Numbered from the stretch's first letter, positions 1 to 9,742 are shown. The stretch: DNA of 64,000 nucleotides from Elusimicrobia bacterium GWA2_66_18 (GCA_001799675.1 MGTX01000031.1:112313-176312); one strand, 5' to 3'. A program made the numbers and translations. The notes: generated from the letters alone by a model not told the origin.

Positions 1-1842
1 GGCGTTGGGCACGGGAAGGGGATCGATGACCATTTCGGGCATCGGGATCTCCTTCTTGCCCTGGGCGCGCCGCCGCGAGTTGATCCGCTCGCGCAGACCG
101 CGCATGATGGAGAAGAACTCCGGGTCCGCGGCCTCGTCGGCCGGCTTGGACTTCATCACGATCTTGATGATTTGATGAGCAAAGAAGAACGGAAGGAAGG
201 AGAGGATGACGGCGGGGATCATGCTGGTGAGCAGGCTGTGGAAGCCGAACACCGTGAAACCCATCATCACGCCGACGCCGGCCATGGACGCAAGGATGCC
301 GGCGGTCTTGGCCCAATAATGGAACCGGGGCCAGCGCGAGGGCTTGTCGAAATCCTGCCGCTGCGCGGCCGACGCGGAGCCCGTCGAAGGCGCGGGCTTG
401 GCGCGCGGCAGGAAGCGGGTCATGAGGCGTTCCGTCCACACCGCGCCGCGCTCGCCCACGAAGGCGACGACCAGGAAGGTCAGCGGGCTGGTAAAGCCGG
501 TCGCGGCCGTGAAGGCGAACAGGCCGAGGTAGAGCAAGTCGAAGCTAGCGGCCTTGTTGAGGAGGTTATTCCAAAGGGGCCGGCTCTTGTCCCAAGCGGA
601 CGGGCGGCGCGAGCCAAGAAGCTGCCAGACAATGAAAGCCAGGTTGGCGTGAACCGCCGAGTAGCCGGTCAACAGCGCGAAGACCACGCCGGTCATGACC
701 CACTGGAAGACCGGGAAGCGTATCTTCTGGAGCGAGCCGGGCACGGAGAAGGGCGCGCCCGTCTCCGCCGCGGAGATGATGCGTCCCAGGAAGAAGGCGA
801 TGGTGGTCATGGCGGGCAGGGCCATGATGGCGAGGATGGGGGCCAGGGCCAGGCCGCCGGTCGCGGCCGCGGCCACGGCGAGCGGAGCCAGACCGAGGAC
901 GCCCCAGACCATGACGGAGTCGAGGAAAGGCGATCCCCGCACGGTCAGGCCGGTGAGAAACCCCGCGGCGGGCGCGGCGGCGGCGAGCGCGCCCGCGCCG
1001 GTGAGGAACAAAACGAGGCTCGGCGCGGCCGTGAAGAGGGCTCCGGCGTAGACGCCGAGCGCCAGGTCCATGACGGTCTTGACCTTGTCCAGGCGCGGGG
1101 AATCACGCAGGCTCAGCCGGTAGCGGGCGTACAGCGCGGCCGGCAAGAGGAGGACGCCGGCGCTGACGGCCCAGACCGCGGCCGCGGGCACGACGATGGC
1201 GATCGCCGGGGCGAGGGCGACGGCCGCCATATGGAGGCCGACGACCGCGACGGCGCCCGCGGCGAAGAGGCCGAGAGCCTTGGCCGCGCCTCGGAGCTTG
1301 GAGCTAGGCGGCGAGACGGGCGGGTCGTTCGGAGCGGGGGGTACGGGGCGCAAGACGCCGTCGTCTCGCAGGGACGGTCTTTCCAGATCGGAACCGGCGG
1401 CGGCGCGCGAGGGCAGGACGGTCATCGGCTCGGCGCCGAGGACCGCGCTGATCAAGGATGAATCATAGAGCCGTCCGAGGGAGTCCTCGGGCTTGGCGAC
1501 CGGATCATCGGAAATGGACTTGCTTGCCTGCGTCAACTGCTCCTTGGCGGCACGGACCGCGGCGGCGGGCTTAACGGCGCGGGTTGCGACGGGAGTCGCG
1601 ACCGTCGCGAGGAGGGAGACGGGCGCCAGGGACGGCAGGAAGGATCCCGCGAGCGGCGCGACGGAGGCGCCAAGGCCGGGGAGTTGGAGTTGAGCGCCCA
1701 GGCGGACGGCGCCGACCTGGGCGGGGGCAGAGGGGGACGAAGCGCCGCGGCCGACGGCTTCGGCGAAATGAGCCCAGGCGGAAGGGGCGGGGGCTGCGAC
1801 GATGAGGCAGAAAGAGACGAAGGCGCCAAGGAATCGTTTCAT
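1..1842 (-). CDS. Exported-type polytopic membrane protein, partial (C-terminus beyond left edge)
   Basis: The frame is open for 614 codons and runs off the left edge without a stop. It begins with a typical signal peptide (MKRFLGAFVSFCLIVAAPAPSAWA). An Ala/Pro/Val-rich stretch follows, then a segment containing PEDSLGRLYD that resembles the pro-region of two other large exported proteins here. From about residue 170 there are several hydrophobic helices, including pairs around 185-230, 245-330 and 370-420, and a further pair near 540-570 before a charged tail. I do not recognise the family. The start is the ATG at 1842; a TAGAAT hexamer ends 6 nt upstream and there is no Shine-Dalgarno. It lies at the end of a seven-gene minus-strand run. 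Coding is clear; function is unknown. Confidence 0.8.
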   Translation of the reverse strand, partial: MKRFLGAFVSFCLIVAAPAPSAWAHFAEAVGRGASSPSAPAQVGAVRLGAQLQLPGLGASVAPLAGSFLPSLAPVSLLATVATPVATRAVKPAAAVRAAKEQLTQASKSISDDPVAKPEDSLGRLYDSSLISAVLGAEPMTVLPSRAAAGSDLERPSLRDDGVLRPVPPAPNDPPVSPPSSKLRGAAKALGLFAAGAVAVVGLHMAAVALAPAIAIVVPAAAVWAVSAGVLLLPAALYARYRLSLRDSPRLDKVKTVMDLALGVYAGALFTAAPSLVLFLTGAGALAAAAPAAGFLTGLTVRGSPFLDSVMVWGVLGLAPLAVAAAATGGLALAPILAIMALPAMTTIAFFLGRIISAAETGAPFSVPGSLQKIRFPVFQWVMTGVVFALLTGYSAVHANLAFIVWQLLGSRRPSAWDKSRPLWNNLLNKAASFDLLYLGLFAFTAATGFTSPLTFLVVAFVGERGAVWTERLMTRFLPRAKPAPSTGSASAAQRQDFDKPSRWPRFHYWAKTAGILASMAGVGVMMGFTVFGFHSLLTSMIPAVILSFLPFFFAHQIIKIVMKSKPADEAADPEFFSIMRGLRERINSRRRAQGKKEIPMPEMVIDPLPVPNA

Positions 1843-1848
1843 AGCCGC

Positions 1849-1854
1849 ATTCTA
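1849..1854 (-). promoter_or_regulatory. -10 hexamer TAGAAT, 6 nt before a start codon
   Basis: Read on the minus strand, TAGAAT is followed by 6 nt and the ATG at 1842. That is the usual -10 to +1 distance, so the transcript may begin at or next to the start codon. No good -35 box was found. Confidence 0.45.
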
Positions 1855-1944
1855 GCGAGGGACCCGGCGAGTGAGGGAAGGCGAAGGTCCCAACGTCGCG
1901 CCGGCAAAGGACCCCCCGGCCGTTGGGCCGAATGACGCGGCCGC

Positions 1945-2568
1945 TTACGGGTGTGCGGCTTGGAAGGCGTCGAGCGTCTCGGGGAGGGTCCGGCGCGGGG
2001 TGTCGTAGCGGCAGAACAACTGCTCGTCGACTTCCGCCATGCGCTTTGCCGCGCGCTTGGCATGAACGGCGTCCAGCTTCTTAAGGAAAAGGACCATGGG
2101 CCCGTAGTAGAAGCGCACTCCGCGGCGTTCGAGCTCGGCGCGCCACCAGGTCGGGGTCGCGGCGAGGATGGAGAATTCCCGCCCGTCCTTCAGCACCGAC
2201 TCCACCACGCCGCAGCCGCCCGAGACGAGATCGGTCACGGCCGCGCCGAGGCCGACCTTGGAAGGCTCGCCCGAGGCGGCGCGGTAGTAGCGCAGCCAAT
2301 AGCCGCCCAACTCCGCGGCCATCGCCTCCACGGCCGCGCGCACGGTCGGAGCGTCCAGGCGACGGACGTAGAGCACGGGCTCGTCAAACCAGTGGTCGAG
2401 CTTTTTCGCCTTCATCCACGCCTCGGGGCGGTCGAAGGTCGCCGCGAGGAAGGACGACTCGCGCCCCCCCTCCAGGCCCACGCGCACGCGCGCCTGGCCG
2501 CGAGCGGGATCCGTCCGCTCGAGAGTATCCAGGAAATCGATGAAGGTGACGCGGGGCGGCGCAACCAT
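1945..2568 (-). CDS. Hypothetical cytoplasmic protein, 207 aa
   Basis: Complete frame with no signal peptide or membrane helix. The two halves look weakly related: an N-terminal part with SSFLAATFDRPEAW and a later part with EFSILAATPTWWRAEL, each followed by a short LYVRRLDA or LFLKKLDA strand and a helix. This suggests an internally duplicated alpha/beta fold. I do not recognise the family. It starts 16 nt after the stop of the MFS-type gene and a TATAAT hexamer lies 8 nt before its ATG, so it could be read both from the upstream transcript and from its own start. Confidence 0.7.
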   Translation of the reverse strand: MVAPPRVTFIDFLDTLERTDPARGQARVRVGLEGGRESSFLAATFDRPEAWMKAKKLDHWFDEPVLYVRRLDAPTVRAAVEAMAAELGGYWLRYYRAASGEPSKVGLGAAVTDLVSGGCGVVESVLKDGREFSILAATPTWWRAELERRGVRFYYGPMVLFLKKLDAVHAKRAAKRMAEVDEQLFCRYDTPRRTLPETLDAFQAAHP

Positions 2569-2576
2569 TGGTCCGG

Positions 2577-2582
2577 ATTATA
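2577..2582 (-). promoter_or_regulatory. -10 hexamer TATAAT, 8 nt before a start codon
   Basis: A perfect TATAAT on the minus strand sits between the stop of the upstream transporter gene and the ATG at 2568. The spacing fits a leaderless transcript. The -35 region is GC-rich and not recognisable. Confidence 0.5.
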
Positions 2583-2584
2583 GC

Positions 2585-4783
2585 CTATCGCGCGTTCAGG
2601 CCGGGCAGGAAGCGGGGGGCGAAGAAGAAAACGGCTCCAATGACGAGGAAGGCGACGGCGATGGGTCCGAGAGCCCCAGGGAAGGCGGGGTGGAAGAATG
2701 AGATCAGGACGGTCATCAGGCCGTAGCCGAAGGAGGTCGAGGAGTTAATCAGCGAACCGTTCACGCCGAAGGCGTTGCCGATGCTCGCCTCCTTGGCGTT
2801 GCGGCTGAAGTAGGAGTTGAGCACGACCGCGGTCGGACCCGCGAAGAGGCCGAACAGGAGCATGCCCGCGAAGACCGCCGGCATGAAGCCCCAGAAAACC
2901 AGCGGCAGGACCGACGTAGCGGCTAGGCCGATGCCCAGGGATTTGATCCAGCCCCGGGAGGTGAACTTGGAGCTGCCGTACATCAGGAGCGCGCCTAGGA
3001 CCACGGCGGCCGCGACGGCCGGCCAGCTGGCCGGGAAGAGGCGCAGGAAGCTCCAGGCTGCGGCGAGGGCCAGCACCGCGCCCTGGATGATGCATTGGGC
3101 CGGGATCGTCTTGCTCGTGAACGGGATGCGGACGGACGGAAGTTTTGCCTGGCTCGCGTTGGCGGTGAGTTGACCGAAGAAGAAGGCGCCGAGCAGCTGG
3201 CCGAGGACGAGTCCCTTGCCCGCGGCGCCCCCGATGACGCCCGCCATGAGGGGCACCGCCATGTATTGGAAAGGGTAGATCAGGCCGAAGGCCAGGGCCG
3301 AGAGAATCATGGTCGCGCGCAGGGTCTTCTGCGACCAGACCTCCTTGAAGCCGTCGGTGCGGGAGACCCACCAGAACAGGGCCGCCGACATCGGCAGGGG
3401 GCTCGAGATGGTCAGGTAAGCGCCCACCCCGAGGCCGAAGAGGCCGAACTCCTTCCAGTACTTCTTGAAAAACGCCGAGGCCTTGGCCGCGCGATCGCGC
3501 ACAACCCCGCGGAAGGAACGGGCGGCGGCCGCGACCGTGGCCCGCGCTGCCGGCATCGTGTTCGGAATCATAAACCAGATGATGGGCGCGACGACCATGA
3601 TGTGGACCAACGTGGAGAGGACGAACGGCGTCATCGAGTCCCAGCGGTCGATGAAGGAGCCGACGCCCACGATCAAGGTCAGCAGGACCTGGAGAGAAAA
3701 GAAGTTCACCGCGCCGAGGCTGTTGATGGTCTCGATGTGTTTCTTGCCCGCCATGCGCCTGAAATAGGCGTTCTCGCTGGTTATCAGGAGAGAGAGCTGC
3801 CAGCCGTTGGCGATGGACGCCAGCAGAAGGGGCGTGAAACCCATGACTCCGAGGTACGTAAACGCTGGGAGCGCGAAAGCGAGCAGGCCGCGCAGGACCG
3901 TCAGGAGGATGAGGCCGTTGCGCGGGGACATCTTGTCGGCGATGAAGCCGTTGAGCGGTCCGGTCGCGATGGCGGCCAAGGGGCCCAGGGCCATGAGCGC
4001 GCCGAAGCTGGAAGCTCCGACCGCGTGGATGGCGACGAGCGGATAGGCCAGGGAAGTCAGGATGAAGGCCGCGATGCTGATGGAGCGCTGGATGAACATC
4101 CCCGCGATGCCCTTCTTGTCGATCCAATCGTCGCCGGCGGGCGGGATCTGGGGCGCGGCAGGCACGGCGGCCTTCTCTCCCGAAGTCGGCGGAACCTGGT
4201 CCAAGATAAGAGGAACGGGCACGACGGCGGCGGCGAGGGCCGGGGCCGAGCGGACGACGACGGCCGGCGGGCGCTCGTCGAGCCCGAAGGAGAGCCGCAT
4301 CCCGGTAAAGAGCTTGTTGAACAGTCCCGTCTTGACTCCTTCATCACGCGCCTTGAAGACGTTGGAAACGGTCTCGAAAAGTTGGGCGCGGACCCCGGCG
4401 GGCAACAAGACGCCGATCTTCTCCACGGAGGAATGCTCGGCCACACGGTCGTGGCCGGTCTCAACGAAGACGGCAGTTGGGACCGCCGAAACGGGAAGGA
4501 CCGGAATCACCGCTCCGGGAATGAAGGCGGCGGCCGAGACGAGGGAGATGCCTCCGAGCGCGGGAACCAGGACGGCGGGGGGGGCCAGGACGCCTCCCGA
4601 GGAGGAGGAGGCGGGGAGAACGATGGGAGCCGGGCCGTGGGAAGCGGAGCCGGCGGCTGAGCCGACCGTGAACTGGGCGGCGGCCTCATAGGGCGCCAGG
4701 CCCGGGGCGAGCGCCACGATGACCATGGCAAGCGCCAGGCGGACCGTGGCGCGCGAAAATCGCGACGCTTTGACGCGGTTCAT
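2585..4783 (-). CDS. MFS-type transporter with an exported-style N-terminal extension
   Basis: 732 aa. The first ~30 residues form a signal-like hydrophobic segment ending near EAAAQF. Residues ~30-220 are Ala/Pro/Val-rich with a short helical part. The rest is a 12-helix-like membrane domain with a major-facilitator motif A (GFIADKMSPRNG) between the second and third core helices. Substrate unknown. The start is chosen at ATG 4783 because GGAGG lies 7 nt upstream; ATG 4789 would overlap that Shine-Dalgarno and the longer frame to 4843 has none. The preceding gene ends at 4890. The N-terminal extension is unusual for MFS proteins and resembles the other exported proteins of this region. Confidence 0.75.
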   Translation of the reverse strand: MNRVKASRFSRATVRLALAMVIVALAPGLAPYEAAAQFTVGSAAGSASHGPAPIVLPASSSSGGVLAPPAVLVPALGGISLVSAAAFIPGAVIPVLPVSAVPTAVFVETGHDRVAEHSSVEKIGVLLPAGVRAQLFETVSNVFKARDEGVKTGLFNKLFTGMRLSFGLDERPPAVVVRSAPALAAAVVPVPLILDQVPPTSGEKAAVPAAPQIPPAGDDWIDKKGIAGMFIQRSISIAAFILTSLAYPLVAIHAVGASSFGALMALGPLAAIATGPLNGFIADKMSPRNGLILLTVLRGLLAFALPAFTYLGVMGFTPLLLASIANGWQLSLLITSENAYFRRMAGKKHIETINSLGAVNFFSLQVLLTLIVGVGSFIDRWDSMTPFVLSTLVHIMVVAPIIWFMIPNTMPAARATVAAAARSFRGVVRDRAAKASAFFKKYWKEFGLFGLGVGAYLTISSPLPMSAALFWWVSRTDGFKEVWSQKTLRATMILSALAFGLIYPFQYMAVPLMAGVIGGAAGKGLVLGQLLGAFFFGQLTANASQAKLPSVRIPFTSKTIPAQCIIQGAVLALAAAWSFLRLFPASWPAVAAAVVLGALLMYGSSKFTSRGWIKSLGIGLAATSVLPLVFWGFMPAVFAGMLLFGLFAGPTAVVLNSYFSRNAKEASIGNAFGVNGSLINSSTSFGYGLMTVLISFFHPAFPGALGPIAVAFLVIGAVFFFAPRFLPGLNAR

Positions 4784-4889
4784 CTTCATCCCTCCAGCAA
4801 TGGTAGCCGTTCGCGGACCGCGACGGCTGGGTCCTCGGGTCATCCCTCCGAGAACAAGAGGCCCAGTCCCTCTAGGCCCCCACAGGGAC

Positions 4890-7514
4890 TCAGCCGCGCT
4901 TGCCCTTCACGGGCGCCGGCTTGCCGCCGGGCGTGTAGCCGTAAAGCTTCTGCTCGGCCGCGTTGATCCTGTTCAAGGTCCCGATGATCTTGCGGCGGAC
5001 GGCATCGAGGCCCCAGCGATCGATATCGGCGGGCTGGAGCTTCAGGCTGTAGATGAACTCGACCGAGACGTCGTCGATGACGTAGCTCTTGTCTCCGACC
5101 AGGTACGGCGCGGGGAACTTCTCGCCGACCCATTTCTCCTGGGCGAACAGCGCGTAGGTCAGGACCTGTAGATCCTTATTGAGCTTCGGGCGGGTCTTGG
5201 CCGGGCCGGTCTTAAAGTCGTAGATGACCAACGTCGCGTGGCCCGGGCGCTTCGGGTCGGGGCGCAGGGCGATGAAGTCGAAGATCGTGTGCAGGATGTA
5301 GCGGCGCTTGAGCGCGCCCGTGCGGCGCGCGAAGTCCTTGAGCACGAAGAAGTTCGGGATCTCGGTTCCGATCAGGATCTCCCTGCGCTCGTGGGCGCGC
5401 ACGACGATGTCGTACATGCTCTCCGCGCGCATCAGAGAGGCTCTCAGCCATCCCTCGGACAGGTGCGCCGGAGGCAGGCCGACGGCCTTGAACTCGCGCA
5501 TGCCGTCGTCCCAGCGGCGGCGCAGGCGGGCGGTGAATTCCGCCTTGGTCGGCACGCGGCCGTTCTGCAGGCTCCAGATCAGCCAGTCCTCGGCCGCGTG
5601 GACGACGTGGCCCGAGAAGAAGTTGATGTTCTGCTCTTCGTGATCGGTCCGGATCAGGGCCTCGGAGAGGTAGCGGCCCTTGTTGTAGGAGAACGCGATC
5701 ATCCGCGAGGCCGAGCCGGCCAGGTCGCCGTCGACGTTGTCGCGGTGCTCGCCCAGCATCAGGCCGAGCGCGTTGTCGACGAGCTCGGTCCCCTGGAGTC
5801 CCGTGATCTTGGCGAAGTCCAAGGCCTTCGGGTCGGCGGCCATCACGGCGGGGTCGCCGCTGAGCACCAGCGCGTCTCCGGGATTCAAGTACAGGCCGAA
5901 TTTCTCGCCGAGCGCCATGCGCAGGCGCTCCATCGAGCCCGGCAGGTCCGTGCGCGCGGCCGTGAACGCGCGGCGGCCGTCCGAAAGCCGGGCGGCGCTC
6001 GTCTTGACCGTCAGGCCCTGCGCTTTCAGCACGGCGTCGAAAACGGACTGCCACCGCGCGAAGGCCGTCCCGCTCATCGACTTCGGCACGCGCACCTCGA
6101 AACGCACGCGCGGGTCGGGGCCGGGCGGGCGCTTGCCGTCCTTGCGGCCGAAGCGCTCGCCGGCGTCCTCCTCCAGAGGCGCCTGGCGGATCTCCTCGAG
6201 CGAGCGCGGCGAGAGGCCGACCCGCTCGGAAGCCCTCATCGCCGCGTCGCGCAGGACGTCGATCTCGGCGGGGGTGAAGCTCAGGACGTCCACCGGCGCG
6301 GGACCGCCGCCGCGCGGCAGTCCCGAGATGACGGCGCCGTCGTCGGTCACCATCATGAAGCGGATCGGCATCAGCATGCTCATCTGGTAGGCCGAGAGCC
6401 GGTTCACGAGCTTCTCCTTCATCGAGCCCGGGGCGTCGTAGGGCTTGCGCGAGAAGACGACGAAGTAGACGCCGGTGCGCTGGAGCTTGGCGATGTCGCT
6501 CAGGATCTCCTTCGAGATCGGGCCGTCGAACAAGTCGAGGTCCAGGAACACCGCGCGCGGCAGGAACAAAGACAGCCGCTTCAAGACCCCCTCGGGCTTG
6601 ACCTTCAGCGGAGTTCGCCGGACCGGCGCCTCGGGCTGCGGGATGGCGTCAGGGCCGTTGGTCCGGCGGAACAACTCTAAATAGGACTGGAACTTAATGA
6701 CGCGGACCTTGCTGTCGAGGCTCACGGGAGGCTGCTCGGGGCTCCAGCGCGCGCGGTTGTCTTCGAGCACGGCGATGAGGTTCTTGCGCAGGGCGGCGAC
6801 GCCGACCTGCAGGAGGTGGGGCGGCACGGTCCCCTCGAAATCCTCGCGGGTGAGCTTGCCGATAGGCTTGGTGAAGGCGGCCGTGATCTTGGTCGAGCGG
6901 CCGTAGACGTTCTCGCCCCGGATGACCACGTCGATTTCGGCGCCCTTGCGGTAGGCGTTCCACCAGTCGCGGCTGTAGGGATTGTCCTTGACGAGCTTCA
7001 TCGTGCCGCTGAGGCCGCGGCCGGGCTCGATGGCGAGCAGAGAGCTCTTGGCCGCGGGCTGGAAGCTGAGCTGCGGACGCTGCTGGACGTTCTCACCGAC
7101 GGGTTCGTCTCCCATGTCGCCCGAGGGCGCGCGCGGCGCGACCGCCGGAGGCTCGAAAGCGGGCGCCGGGATCGCGCCGTCGAACGCCGCGCCGGCGGCG
7201 TCGTCGCGCGGATCGGGGCGATCTATCGCGGCAAACATCGCGCCCAGGCGGTCGGCGGCAAGCGCCGGGACCGCGGCCGCAGGCGCCGCGACGGCGGCGA
7301 CCGCGAGGCCGCCGAGAGGAAGAGACTGCGCGGGCGCGACCGCGAATCCCGAGAGGGCCGCAGCCGGCCCCAAAGCCGAGGGCGCCGCGCTCACCGCGCC
7401 AAAAGACGCGCCCAGGCCGCCGGCGGCGGGAACGGAGCGGACCACCTGGGCGCCGGCCGGAACGACGGACGAGACCAGGCAGTTCAGCGCAAGGACGAGC
7501 GAAAGATTTTTCAC
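4890..7514 (-). CDS. Exported HAD-like protein with C-terminal RecB/PD-(D/E)XK nuclease-like domain
   Basis: 874 aa from a GTG that overlaps the previous stop as GTGA, giving a clean signal peptide (KNLSLVLALNCLVSSVVPAGAQ). After an Ala/Pro-rich region, residues ~330-600 look like a HAD hydrolase fold: DLDLFDG in place of the nucleophile motif, FVVFSRKPYD in place of motif II, then VTDDGAVI. The C-terminal ~250 residues show the RecB-family signature in order: GHVVHAAED, TIFDFIALRP, IYDFKTG and LQVLTYALF. The family is known for DNA cleavage in the cytoplasm, so a signal peptide is surprising. Activity and location are inference. The gene immediately upstream encodes a protein with a related HAD-like half. 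Confidence 0.7.
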   Translation of the reverse strand: MKNLSLVLALNCLVSSVVPAGAQVVRSVPAAGGLGASFGAVSAAPSALGPAAALSGFAVAPAQSLPLGGLAVAAVAAPAAAVPALAADRLGAMFAAIDRPDPRDDAAGAAFDGAIPAPAFEPPAVAPRAPSGDMGDEPVGENVQQRPQLSFQPAAKSSLLAIEPGRGLSGTMKLVKDNPYSRDWWNAYRKGAEIDVVIRGENVYGRSTKITAAFTKPIGKLTREDFEGTVPPHLLQVGVAALRKNLIAVLEDNRARWSPEQPPVSLDSKVRVIKFQSYLELFRRTNGPDAIPQPEAPVRRTPLKVKPEGVLKRLSLFLPRAVFLDLDLFDGPISKEILSDIAKLQRTGVYFVVFSRKPYDAPGSMKEKLVNRLSAYQMSMLMPIRFMMVTDDGAVISGLPRGGGPAPVDVLSFTPAEIDVLRDAAMRASERVGLSPRSLEEIRQAPLEEDAGERFGRKDGKRPPGPDPRVRFEVRVPKSMSGTAFARWQSVFDAVLKAQGLTVKTSAARLSDGRRAFTAARTDLPGSMERLRMALGEKFGLYLNPGDALVLSGDPAVMAADPKALDFAKITGLQGTELVDNALGLMLGEHRDNVDGDLAGSASRMIAFSYNKGRYLSEALIRTDHEEQNINFFSGHVVHAAEDWLIWSLQNGRVPTKAEFTARLRRRWDDGMREFKAVGLPPAHLSEGWLRASLMRAESMYDIVVRAHERREILIGTEIPNFFVLKDFARRTGALKRRYILHTIFDFIALRPDPKRPGHATLVIYDFKTGPAKTRPKLNKDLQVLTYALFAQEKWVGEKFPAPYLVGDKSYVIDDVSVEFIYSLKLQPADIDRWGLDAVRRKIIGTLNRINAAEQKLYGYTPGGKPAPVKGKRG

Positions 7515-9742
7515 GAGGGCTTCTTCTCGTTTAAGGTCTTCTTCGCCTTCGCTTTCGCCTTGGCGTTCGCCTCGCGCGTCACGGTGCGCTTGAGGTTGAC
7601 GCGCGCGCGCTCCTCTTCCTTCTTCTTGTCCTCGATCCACTTCTGATACGTCGTGTCCGCGACGCGCTTCTCGATGAGCGCGGTGACCTCGGGGGTGTGG
7701 GACTCGACCTGGGCCGGGGTCATAGGCGGAGTCCCGAGATCGCGGGTGTTATAGTGGAAGATCACCATCACGCGCGGGTCGGGCTCGCCGTTGACGTACC
7801 AGCGCCCGTCGGCGCGCTTCTGCGCGTCGCCTTCGAGAAGGGCGCGGCCGACGAGGTTGGCCTCGATCGACTCGTCGAATTGGTTCTGGAAGGGCTCCTT
7901 GCCCGTGCGATAGACGTGGCCCACCAGGACGTAGCCGAGGTCGTCTTCCCAGAGTTCGGTGCGGTCGGGGCGCACGAAGACCTTATAGCTGCGCCCGGTA
8001 TAGGGCGACGCGTACCGGATCGTCACCGAGTCCCCGTCGCGCGCCAGGCGCAGCAGGCGCCCGACGACCTTTTCGTTGACGCCGCGAGGAAAGTCCGGGA
8101 AGTGGCGGTGGTAGTAGTTCTTGAGCCAGCGCTTGGCGACCTCGAGGCCGCCCTTCTGGGCGCCCTTGAAGCCGGCGGTCCGGCGGCCGAGCGCGAGTTC
8201 CTCGGGCAGGCGCATGCCGTTGGCCTCGGGGTAGCGCCACAGCTTTTCGAGGATCGCGAGCGCGGAGTCGAGCGAAGCCTCTTCGTACGCCCCGTTCTTG
8301 AGCAGATGGTAGACGCGCGACATCGTCTCCTTCATCACGATGCCGCGGAAGAAGGCGGTGTGGTGCCAGCCGGTCGAATTCGGGTTGCGCATGCGCGCGC
8401 CGCCGGAACCGGAGCCGCGGGTCGCCGCGCCGTAGCGCCGGCGGCGCTCCAACCAGTCGATGTACTCGCGCAGGTCGTACTTGTTGACCGCGACCGTCTC
8501 GAGGGCCGCGCCGCCGAGCACGGCCTCGAGCGCCCGCTCAAGCGAGGCGGCGTCGTTGACTCCGTGGACGTAGTAGCCCGTGCCGGGCAGGGCCTGCAGA
8601 AAGCTCGGGGCCTTCGCCGGGTCGGCGAGCACGAGGACCTGACTCGGCTTGAGCGCGCCGTGCCCGCCCTTGGCCGGGTCGAGTTCGGGAGCCGCCGCGT
8701 ACAGCGCGTTGAAGACGCGTCCGGCGTTGAGCTTCAGCGCGGTGGACTGAGTGAAGAAGATCGTGCGGCCCTCGGCGTTCTTCGATAGCTCGACCTTATA
8801 GGCAAAACCCGCCGACTTGAGCGCGCGGTTGAACGCGGACGTCCACGCGGAGGCGTCGATATCGGAGGGCAGCGCGGCGCCGTAGATGTAAGGCGCCTCA
8901 AGACTCGGCCGGCCGAACTCGACGATCTCGCCGCGCGCGCCGAGTTTGACCTTGACGCTCTTGGTGATCTCTCGAAAGCGCGCGATGGTCTTCTCGGCGA
9001 ACGCCGGCTGGTCGGCAATCAGAGGCTTCGGGTTCTCGGCCTTCGAGTTGTGCGCCGCCGCGCGCGCGCCGTTGTAGCTGACGACGACGACGGGATTGCC
9101 GGTGCGGACCTTCAGCTTCGAGATCAGCATCGACGACGCCGAGTTTTCCCCCCTCTCGGGGCGCGCCGTGACGAAGACGACGCGCACGCCCTTCTCGAGG
9201 ATGGTCTCGATGTATCTGACGAGCTTGTCGCCTTCGGCGGCGGGCTGGTCGAGCGTGTCTAGGATCATAACGACGCGCGGGTAGAGCCGGCCCAGCGGCG
9301 CGCCGTCCGACGCGTTCGCGCCGGCGGGGACGCCGTCGCCCGAGCCGCCGCCGTTCAAGCCGTCGAAGGCCCGGCGCGAAACGACCTCGGTTTGATCCCC
9401 GCCGGCGGTCTTGCCGCCGGAGGGGAGGTCGTCGACCATGGCCTGGACGGCGTCGAGCGCGGACGCCGGGGCCTGGACGACGGGGCGCAGGACCGCAGGG
9501 ACGGCCAGGGCCGGCAGAGCGGACGTCAAGGTTCCGTGGATAGAAGAAACCCAGCCGTTCAAGGCGGGGTTGGCGAGGCTCGCGGCGGCGGAGGCGCCCG
9601 TCGCGGCTGGAGTCGCGCCGGAAAGGGTCAGACGCGCGACCTGAGCGGAAGATGGCGTGAAAGACGCAAGCAAAAGCACGAAACAATATAGGATGGACAG
9701 ACCATTTTTGGCGTTATCGCTGGTCATGCTCGCTCCATTCAC
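7511..9742 (-). CDS. Exported HAD-like protein, C-terminal region unknown
   Basis: 743 aa. The signal peptide ends near PSSAQ. Residues ~150-420 resemble a Cof/trehalose-phosphatase-type HAD fold: VVMILDTLD, VRVVFVTARPE, VVVSYNGARA, and a late VLVLADPAKAPSFL segment. The second nucleophile-loop Asp of the HAD motif is not evident, so it may be catalytically dead. The C-terminal ~300 residues are unrecognised and end in a Lys/Ala-rich tail. The GTG at 9742 overlaps the previous stop as GTGA with GAGG 6 nt upstream; ATG 9727, with GGAG 5 nt upstream, is an equally possible start. It is translationally coupled to the nuclease-like gene downstream. Confidence 0.7.
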   Translation of the reverse strand: MNGASMTSDNAKNGLSILYCFVLLLASFTPSSAQVARLTLSGATPAATGASAAASLANPALNGWVSSIHGTLTSALPALAVPAVLRPVVQAPASALDAVQAMVDDLPSGGKTAGGDQTEVVSRRAFDGLNGGGSGDGVPAGANASDGAPLGRLYPRVVMILDTLDQPAAEGDKLVRYIETILEKGVRVVFVTARPERGENSASSMLISKLKVRTGNPVVVVSYNGARAAAHNSKAENPKPLIADQPAFAEKTIARFREITKSVKVKLGARGEIVEFGRPSLEAPYIYGAALPSDIDASAWTSAFNRALKSAGFAYKVELSKNAEGRTIFFTQSTALKLNAGRVFNALYAAAPELDPAKGGHGALKPSQVLVLADPAKAPSFLQALPGTGYYVHGVNDAASLERALEAVLGGAALETVAVNKYDLREYIDWLERRRRYGAATRGSGSGGARMRNPNSTGWHHTAFFRGIVMKETMSRVYHLLKNGAYEEASLDSALAILEKLWRYPEANGMRLPEELALGRRTAGFKGAQKGGLEVAKRWLKNYYHRHFPDFPRGVNEKVVGRLLRLARDGDSVTIRYASPYTGRSYKVFVRPDRTELWEDDLGYVLVGHVYRTGKEPFQNQFDESIEANLVGRALLEGDAQKRADGRWYVNGEPDPRVMVIFHYNTRDLGTPPMTPAQVESHTPEVTALIEKRVADTTYQKWIEDKKKEEERARVNLKRTVTREANAKAKAKAKKTLNEKKPS

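Noticed and set aside
172..1461. A 429-codon plus-strand frame at the left edge
   Set aside because: The opposite strand carries an unbroken 614-codon frame with signal peptide and membrane helices. The plus-strand product is low-complexity Arg/Gly/Glu.
4865..4890. Inverted repeat AGTCCCT/AGGGACT just after the HAD-nuclease stop as a terminator
   Set aside because: Seven-bp stem, 12-nt loop and no T-run; the next gene follows closely in the same direction.
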